A stretch of 64,000 bases of DNA, from assembly GCA_017744415.1 (NCBI GenBank), contig JAGIBJ010000045.1, positions 1-64,000 on the forward strand. Direction: 5' to 3'. Shown here in pieces: positions 58,371-64,000 of this stretch. Positions within the stretch are counted from its first letter, which is position 1. Each line of letters opens with the position of its first letter. The notes under the pieces are model-generated. The model saw only the letters and a list, made by a program, of their open reading frames with translations. It made no database searches and was not told the DNA's origin. Origin of the DNA: Solirubrobacteraceae bacterium. GTDB lineage: Bacteria; Actinomycetota; Thermoleophilia; Solirubrobacterales; Solirubrobacteraceae. A program made the position numbers and the translations under genes.

Positions 58371-60672
58371 TCAGGACGCGCGGACGCGGATCTTCTGGCG
58401 CTGCACGTTGCCGTCGGTGAACGCGAGGCGCACCTCGACGGTGAGCGTGCGGGACTTGCTGCCGAGCCGAGCGGCTCGCTTCACGGTGCCGTTGCCGAGA
58501 CGCAGGCTCACGCGGGTCGCCGTCTTCGAATCCGGGAACACCTGGACCGTGCGCTGCGTGGTCTTGACGGTGCCCTTGCCGCCGGTGACGGCGAGCGAGC
58601 GGAACCGCTTGTTGGCAGCACGTTTGCGATCGAACGTGTAGCCGCCCGGGAGGGTGACCTTCATCGAGTGCAGCGCGCGGCCGCCGAGATCGGTGAGCCG
58701 GACCGAGAGGCCACGCTTGGAGGAAAGCGTGATCGAGGCGCGCTTGGCCGACCGCGGCGGGCACGGCGCGGGGATCGTGTGGCTCGAGCTCTGGCCGCCT
58801 TGGCCGCGGAACGAGGCGTCCCACACCCCACCGGCGACGCAGGTGCCGCCGGCCACGCGGATCGGGCCCTGGGACCCGCCGATGATCGTGAGATCCAGCC
58901 GGCGCAGCGGGAGGTCGGGGATGGCGTCGAACTTGACGACGAGACGCTGGTCGGCGTCCTTCGTGACCTGCACCGTGGAGAGGACTCGCTGGGTGTAGCG
59001 GCCGGTGAAGCTGAGGCCCAGGCCGGGCAGCGCCATGCCCGGCGTGCGGACGAGGTAGACGTCGCCGGGGATCGGCTCGGGTGTGAGCGCGACGCGGGCC
59101 GTAGCCGTGCCGACGCGCGCAGCGGCGGAGCAGGCACCCGCCGCGAACACCTCGGGAGCGCAGGCGTTCTGGATGTTGGCTGGATCGGCGGCGATGCCCC
59201 GCGGGAGCGTGACGTGCGCGCCTTGCAGGTTGCTGTCGCCGGCGCGGGCGTTCAGGCCAACCGTGACGTTGGGGTGACCGAGCGGTCCGGTCTCGCCTCC
59301 GAGCGCCGCGGTGAGGGTCGGCGCGAACGGGAGCGTCGTGCAGCCGTCATACGTGACCGCCCCACCGAAGCCGGCGGCGGCGCCACCCACGCCCGTCACC
59401 GTGCCGGAATAGCCCAGCGGGCCGCACGTCGAGGGATTCAGCGCGAAGCCGGGACGATCGAGCGCGAAGGCCAGCGAGCGGATGTGCAGCCCGATCCCGG
59501 CGTGCGTGAGTGGCAGCCCGACCTGCATGTTGAGCCCGGCGTCGGTGGGACGCAGCGCGAATCCGCCGCCCAGCACCAGGCGTCCGAGGTCGAGCTCGCC
59601 GAGACGAACGTCGAGAACCGCCGCGATCCCCGCGACGAACCCGGGGGCGCGCGGGACGACGTAGATGTTGCCCGCGATCGCCACTGGCTGCGAACCCGCG
59701 CCGACGAGGGCGCCGATCGCACCGATCCGCGAGTCGCTCCCGCACTGTCCGGCGCCGGCGGCCTCGAGGCTGCACTCGGACACCTCGCCGATGTGGGCCA
59801 GCAACCCGGCCGGTAGCGAGATCGAGATGCCCGTCGGCGCCGGCCCGCGATCGGCGAGGTCGACGCTGCCGCGGATTGTCGATTCGGCGCCGGCCGCGCG
59901 CTGGTCGGAGCTGAGCGACGAGACCGCGCTGAGCTGCGCCGACGCACAGTCGGGACCGATCGTCGTCGCGCTCGCCGCCGAGCCGACGCTGCCGTCGACG
60001 GCGGCTGTAAAGGTCGCAAGGCCGGCTGCGGCGCCACAGGTGGGAGGGCTGACGAGCAGAGCGGTGGTGCCGCCCTCGAGGGTGAGGTCGAGCTGGTCGA
60101 AGGCGATCTGCGGAATCTGGTCGAAGCTCACGCTGAGCCGGCCCGATCCATCGCCCCTGAGCTGCCCGACCAGCTTGCGCCGCTCCATCGCCGGAGCCGG
60201 CGGCGCTCACTTCGACATCGAGCGTCGGCAGCGCACCAGGGGCCGGCGGGGCACCGAGGAAGATGGTGCCGGTGAGCACGCCGCTGATCGTCGGGGCGGC
60301 GAGCTTGGCGGTCCCGATCAGGCTCTGCGCCGGGCAGTCGGCGCGTGGCGCAGCGGCCGCAGCGAACTGCGCCGCGCTGCAGAGGACGACGCCGCCCGGC
60401 CGGTTCGCGACCTGCGGGCCGATGTCGAAGCCGGCGGGCAGGTCGAGCTCGAGGCGGCGCAGGAGCGGCGGAGCGCCGCCGTCGTGAGCCACGCCGATCC
60501 GTACGTGCAGGCCCGTCGGCACCGCGCCCGCGGTGTCGTAGCCGTCGAACTGCACGGAGCCGGAGGGCGCCGCGCTGACGGTGGCCGCCCCCAGCGTGAG
60601 GCCTACGAGCATCACCGCAGCGACGCTGGTCAGGATCCCCCGGAGCTGGGCGCGGAACGGAGGCCGCACCAT
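58371..60672 (-). pseudogene. large secreted beta-rich protein interrupted by a frameshift
   Basis: The two halves of one gene lie in different frames. The N-terminal part starts at ATG 60672 with a signal peptide (GILTSVAAVMLVGLTLGAAT) and a domain with a PTGLHVRIGVAHDGG-type strand, reading to about 60190. The C-terminal part continues in the shifted frame to 58371, with three more copies of a similar module (LPAGLLAHIGEVSECSLEAA; LPRGIAADPANIQNACAPEV; LPGGYTFDRKRAANK) and a beta-rich end. Removing one base in the GC-rich stretch near 60185-60200 joins them into about 765 residues. This looks like a sequencing error or a recent mutation, since both halves keep full coding character. Family: repetitive secreted actinobacterial protein, function unknown. 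Confidence 0.7.
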
Positions 60673-60757
60673 CCTGGTGCCGCGCTGCTGGGTTCCTCGC
60701 GCTCGAACGCGCCGATCGTAGCGCGGTATGAGCGCCGCAGGCAGCGCCAGCGAGCGG

Positions 60758-61225
60758 TTACCAGCCGAGTTCGGCGACCGCGTCGAGGACGAGCTTGACC
60801 GGCGGCAGGACGCCGGGGTGCTCACCCTCCCAGCTCCAGGCCACGCGACCGTCGGTGCCGGTGAGCACGTAGGCGCGGGTCGGAATGCCCGCAGATTCGA
60901 AGTAGACGCCGAATGCTCGAGATGTCGCGCCCTTCGGCTCGAAGTCGGAGAGCTGGCGGATCGAGATCCCGAGCTGATCGGCGAACGCCTTCTGCGAGTA
61001 CGTGGCGTCGCAGGAGACGCCGACGATGCTCACGCCCCGCTCGGCGAGACCGGGAGCGACCTCGTCGAGCAACTGAAGCTGATCGGTGCAGACCGGGCTG
61101 AAGGCGTTCGGGTAGAACACGAGCAGCGTGCGCTCGGCGGTGACCGCATCCTGGGTGAACGCTCCACCCTCCGCGGTCTGGAGGCTGAAGCGCGGGACCG
61201 GGCTCCCGGCCGGAAGAACGGCCAT
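60758..61225 (-). CDS. peroxiredoxin (AhpE/BCP type)
   Basis: A 155-residue thiol peroxidase. The peroxidatic motif is FYPNAFSPVCTDQLQLLDEV (Cys46, within the P-x3-S-x2-C signature); a second cysteine lies in IVGVSCDATYSQK at about residue 76, so it may act as an atypical 2-Cys or a 1-Cys enzyme. The late segment GIPTRAYVLTGTDGRVAWSW contains the conserved Arg. It reduces hydroperoxides in the cytoplasm. It follows rpsO by 12 bp on the same strand. Confidence 0.9.
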   Translation of the reverse strand: MAVLPAGSPVPRFSLQTAEGGAFTQDAVTAERTLLVFYPNAFSPVCTDQLQLLDEVAPGLAERGVSIVGVSCDATYSQKAFADQLGISIRQLSDFEPKGATSRAFGVYFESAGIPTRAYVLTGTDGRVAWSWEGEHPGVLPPVKLVLDAVAELGW

Positions 61226-61237
61226 CGGCCGCTCGCC

Positions 61238-61507
61238 CTATCGGCGCAGGCCGAGGTCCTTGATGAGCTGACGGTAACCGTCGAGGTCGCTCTTCTCGAA
61301 GTACCGGAGCATGCGGCGACGCTGACCGACCAGCATCAGGAGGCCACGGCGCGAGCTGTGGTCGCCCTTGTGGGTGCGAAGGTGATCCGTGAGCCCGTTG
61401 ATGCGCTCGGTGAGGAGGGCGATCTGGACGCGGATGTTGCCGGTGTCCTGCTCGTTCGCTCCGAACTTGCGGACGATGTCGGTCTTCTGGTCGGTGGTCA
61501 GCTGCAT
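61238..61507 (-). CDS. rpsO: 30S ribosomal protein S15
   Basis: An 89-residue S15 of the usual length: KTDIVRKFGANEQDTGNIRV, QIALLTERINGLTDHLRTHK, GDHSSRRGLLMLVGQRRRML and RYFEKSDLDGYRQLIKDLGL. It binds 16S rRNA early in assembly of the small subunit. Usually adjacent to pnp; here a peroxiredoxin, a large secreted protein and the CPDC/SRPBCC pair (about 4 kb) lie between them. A TATTCT hexamer about ten bases upstream of the ATG may be its -10 element. Confidence 0.96.
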   Translation of the reverse strand: MQLTTDQKTDIVRKFGANEQDTGNIRVQIALLTERINGLTDHLRTHKGDHSSRRGLLMLVGQRRRMLRYFEKSDLDGYRQLIKDLGLRR

Positions 61508-61580
61508 GCGACGGCGCAGAATAGCAGCGAAGTCCGGGTGGATGCCGTCTCCCTCATACCCGTGGGAGGCGCGCCGCCGG

Positions 61581-62474
61581 TCAGGCCTCGGAGCTGGCTC
61601 CGGCCGGCACGGCGAGGCGTGTGCGCTCGACGTCCTTGTTCATCTGCTCGACGAGGCTCTCGATGCCGTCGAAGCGCTCCTCGCCGCGGAGTCGCTCGAC
61701 GAATGTGAGCGAGATCTCCTGGCCGTAGAGGTCGCCCTCGTAGTCGAGCACGAACGCTTCGATGAGCACGCCGCGACCGGTCTGGAACGTGGGGCGCAGG
61801 CCGATCGAGACGGCGGCGGCGCGGCCCTGACCGGTGCGGCACGCGTAGATGCCGTGGGCGGGCGTGACGAAGCGATCGTCAGGGACCAGGTTGGCCGTCG
61901 GGAAGCCGAGCTCGCGGCCCCGCTTGTCGCCGTGCACCACGGTGCCGTTGAGTTTGAACTCCGAGCCGAGCAGCTTGGCGGCCTGGGCGACGTCGCCCTC
62001 CTCGGCCACCAGCTGACGGATGCGCGTGGAGGAGACCGGCTTGCCCTCGACCTCGAGCAATGCGCAGATGCGCGCGCCGAAGCGGCCGTCGTCGGCGAGC
62101 ATCGCGGGCGTGCCCTTGGCCTTGGCGCCGAAGTGGAAGTTGTCACCGACCGACACCTGTTCGGCCCCGAGGCGCTCGACGAGCACGTGGTCGAGGAACT
62201 CCTGGGGCGTCTGGGAGGCGAACGCCCCGTCGAACGGGATGACGACCAGTTCCTCGACGCCGAGGCTCGCGATGAGCTCGGCCTTGCGCTCGAGCGACGT
62301 GAGGAGCTTGGGCGCAGAGGCCGGGTGGACCACCTGGCTGGGGTGCGGATCGAACGTGAGCACCGTGTCGGCGCCAGCGATCACCTCGCGGTGCCCGAGG
62401 TGGACTCCGTCGAAAGTGCCGATCGCGATCCGGCGCGGACGGCACTCCGCATCGGGCAGCCAGGTCAGCTTCAT
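61581..62474 (-). CDS. ribF: bifunctional riboflavin kinase/FAD synthetase
   Basis: A 297-residue RibF. The N-terminal FMN adenylyltransferase has RIAIGTFDGVHLGHREVIAG, LTFDPHPSQVVHP, VVIPFDGAFASQTPQEFLDH, VGDNFHFGAKAKGTPAML and SSTRIRQLVAEEGD. The C-terminal kinase has GTVVHGDKRGRELGFPTANL, GIYACRTGQGRAAAVSIGLR and PTFQTGRGVLIEAFVLDYEG. It makes FMN and FAD from riboflavin. ATG 62474 overlaps the truB stop by four bases, the common truB-ribF-rpsO order. Confidence 0.96.
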   Translation of the reverse strand: MKLTWLPDAECRPRRIAIGTFDGVHLGHREVIAGADTVLTFDPHPSQVVHPASAPKLLTSLERKAELIASLGVEELVVIPFDGAFASQTPQEFLDHVLVERLGAEQVSVGDNFHFGAKAKGTPAMLADDGRFGARICALLEVEGKPVSSTRIRQLVAEEGDVAQAAKLLGSEFKLNGTVVHGDKRGRELGFPTANLVPDDRFVTPAHGIYACRTGQGRAAAVSIGLRPTFQTGRGVLIEAFVLDYEGDLYGQEISLTFVERLRGEERFDGIESLVEQMNKDVERTRLAVPAGASSEA

Positions 62475-63382
62475 GCCCGGAAGCCTACGACCGTGGCGAC
62501 GCGCGCGCCGTCCGACCGCCCGACCGCGATCACGCCGGCCTCGTCGACGAGCAGGAGAGGCTCGTCTTGCGGGGGTACGCCGCCCGGCATCGCGTCGGCC
62601 GGCATGCGCCTGCCACAACGCGCGTCGTCGGCCAGGTCGGGGCCCAGGCGGATGGTCGTGAGGAAGCCGAGGGCGCGGTCGAGCGGGACGATGGCGTCCG
62701 TGACGGATGCCACGGAGTCGAACGCGTCGAGGGGCTGCGCGTCGTCGATCGTGAACGGGCCGATCCCCGTTCGGCGCAGCTCGAGGCAGTAGCCGTCGTC
62801 GAGGTCGGCGACGAGGCTCCGGACGTAGGTGCCGCTCGAGCAGTGCAGAGCGAGCCGCACGCGATCGCTGGCCTCGTCGCGCTCCAGCTCGGTGAACTCG
62901 TGCACGGTGATGGTCCGCTCGGGCACCTCGACCTGCTCCCCGCGCCGCGCGCGCTTGTAGGCCCGTTCCCCGTCGATCTTGATCGCCGAGTAGGCCGGCG
63001 GCGTCTGGCGCACCTCGCCGACGGGCAGGCGGAGCGGCGAAGCCGGGATGCGGCCCGTGACGGTGATCTCACCCTCGGGGTCTCCGGTCGTCGAGAGCGC
63101 CCCGAGCTGTGCGAGCGTCTCGTAGCGCTTGTCGAGCCCGAGCAGGAACTGCGATGCGCGGGTCCCGCGGCCGATGAGCACGAGCATCAGCCCTGAGGCG
63201 AACGGATCCAGCGTGCCGGCGTGGCCCACCTTGGTGCCCTTGCCGACCGCGCGGCGGATCGCGGCGACGATCCCGTGGGAGCTCGGTCCGGCGGGCTTGT
63301 CGACGAGGAGCACCCCGTCGGGGATCGGCGCCGCCCGAGCGGCAGCGGCGGCCGAAGCGTCAGACCGAGGAGACGGCGGCAT
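62471..63382 (-). CDS. truB: tRNA pseudouridine(55) synthase
   Basis: A 303-residue TruB. GVLLVDKPAGPSSHGIVAAI opens the domain, KVGHAGTLDPFASGLMLVLI holds the catalytic Asp, and KRYETLAQLGALSTTGDPEG, RQTPPAYSAIKIDGERAYKR and LHCSSGTYVRSLVADL follow. It makes pseudouridine 55 in the tRNA T-loop. The ATG 63382 start overlaps the end of the upstream nrnA gene by 23 bp; ORF extension farther upstream is low-complexity. The stop overlaps ribF. Confidence 0.95.
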   Translation of the reverse strand: MPPSPRSDASAAAAARAAPIPDGVLLVDKPAGPSSHGIVAAIRRAVGKGTKVGHAGTLDPFASGLMLVLIGRGTRASQFLLGLDKRYETLAQLGALSTTGDPEGEITVTGRIPASPLRLPVGEVRQTPPAYSAIKIDGERAYKRARRGEQVEVPERTITVHEFTELERDEASDRVRLALHCSSGTYVRSLVADLDDGYCLELRRTGIGPFTIDDAQPLDAFDSVASVTDAIVPLDRALGFLTTIRLGPDLADDARCGRRMPADAMPGGVPPQDEPLLLVDEAGVIAVGRSDGARVATVVGFRA

Positions 63383-64000
63383 CCTGCTCGGCGAGCTGGG
63401 CGAGCAGGAACTCGGCGAGCCCGGCATCCGACAGCTGCGTCACGAAGCCCGCAGCCTGTGGATGACCGCCACCACCGCCGGCGCGCGCGATCGCCGAAAC
63501 GTCCACGGTCGGATCGGCGGCGCGGAGTGACACCTTGAAGCTGCCGGCGCGGGTCTCGAGCTCGCGGGCCAAGGCCGCGATTCGGACGCCGCGCACGCCG
63601 CGGATCACGTCGATGATGCCCTCCGACTGCGCCTCGGTCGCGCCGGCCGCGTCGAAATCGGCGGCGGTGATCCGCGCCGAGATCACGCTCCCGCCGCCGT
63701 GCAGCACGAACGAGTCGAGGGCGTAGCGCAGGAGATGCAGCTTGCCGGGGCCGATGTCTTCGTAGAGCCGGCGGCGAATCGCGGTGACATCGATCCCGGC
63801 TGCGAGGAGCTCTGCCGCCATCTGGTGGGCGCGCGGGGTCGTGTTCTCGTAGGAGAAGCGACCGGTGTCGGTGATCAGCCCGACGTAGAGCGCTTCGGCG
63901 ATCGGCTCGGTGAGCGGGGCGCCGAGGCGGCCGACGAGGTCCCACACGATCTCGGCGGTGCTCGACGCATCGAAGTCGAGGAGGTTGATCGTGCCGAAAC
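63360..64000 (-). CDS. nrnA: DHH-family oligoribonuclease/pAp phosphatase (NrnA type), 5' end outside the window
   Basis: The frame runs off the right edge, so only about 213 C-terminal residues are visible and the DHH motif itself is missing. FGTINLLDFDASSTAEIVWD at the edge and ALYVGLITDTGRFSYENTTP are NrnA/DHH segments, followed by the DHHA1 domain ending in ARAGGGGGHPQAAGF. NrnA degrades short RNA oligomers and dephosphorylates pAp. Its position just before truB-ribF-rpsO matches the usual actinobacterial order (infB, rbfA, nrnA, truB). Confidence 0.92.
   Translation of the reverse strand, partial: FGTINLLDFDASSTAEIVWDLVGRLGAPLTEPIAEALYVGLITDTGRFSYENTTPRAHQMAAELLAAGIDVTAIRRRLYEDIGPGKLHLLRYALDSFVLHGGGSVISARITAADFDAAGATEAQSEGIIDVIRGVRGVRIAALARELETRAGSFKVSLRAADPTVDVSAIARAGGGGGHPQAAGFVTQLSDAGLAEFLLAQLAEQDAAVSSV

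Overview
The window is very GC-rich, densely packed DNA from an actinobacterium. Gene content and order (cinA, recA, recX, a RodZ-like gene, ftsK, RNase J, dapA-dapB, pnp, rpsO, ribF, truB, nrnA; an actinobacterial-type DapD end; an IdeR-like iron box; LexA-like boxes; many apparently leaderless genes) fit Actinomycetota. Class Thermoleophilia (Solirubrobacterales) is my best guess; this is inference, since no rRNA is present. I saw no tRNA, rRNA or CRISPR array.

Layout. 1-1.3 kb: 3' end of dapD and an ECF sigma factor with a SnoaL-like tail. 1.3-5.7 kb: a small accessory island with a serine recombinase, a PIN-domain gene, a membrane protein with 14-residue repeats and several short unknown genes. 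It is bounded by imperfect direct repeats that match the 3' end of the neighbouring winged-helix gene. 5.6-11.3 kb: winged-helix protein, double VOC protein, dapF-miaA, SDR and methyltransferase. 11.3-16.7 kb: a glutamine-synthetase-like ligase / nitrilase / class I amidotransferase operon facing a FadR-type regulator, then miaB. 16.8-19.0 kb: GNAT and a secreted CotH-like protein. 19.4-24.2 kb: a ferric-siderophore uptake operon (two permeases, ATPase, lipoprotein) divergent from a siderophore-interacting reductase around one iron box.

24.3-37.0 kb is a conserved housekeeping block (recX, recA, cinA, rodZ-like, ftsK) with two A+T-richer cassettes beside recA-recX. One is a Cdc48-like AAA+ ATPase translationally coupled to a DUF6414-like protein. 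The other is a 969-residue PHP plus SMC-like ATPase of TrlF type, inserted between recA and cinA. These are the best candidates for an incompletely described, possibly defensive, system.

37.1-47.5 kb: a two-component system; a reactive-sulfur cluster (CoA-disulfide reductase-rhodanese, MMPL exporter, sulfide:quinone reductase-like flavoprotein, 59-residue peptide, ArsR regulator with a Cys pair); and a TetR/MFS pair with four palindromic operators between them. 47.6-64 kb: RNase J, dapA, dapB, three tandem membrane-anchored CPFC thioredoxin-fold proteins, an M16 peptidase, pnp with a leader hairpin, a CPDC protein, an SRPBCC protein, a frameshifted secreted protein, a peroxiredoxin, rpsO, ribF, truB and the end of nrnA.

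Working together: DapD, DapF, DapA and DapB are four steps of lysine/diaminopimelate synthesis. DapF shows serines where both catalytic cysteines are expected. RNase J, PNPase and NrnA form an RNA-turnover set. RecA, RecX and CinA form a DNA-repair set.
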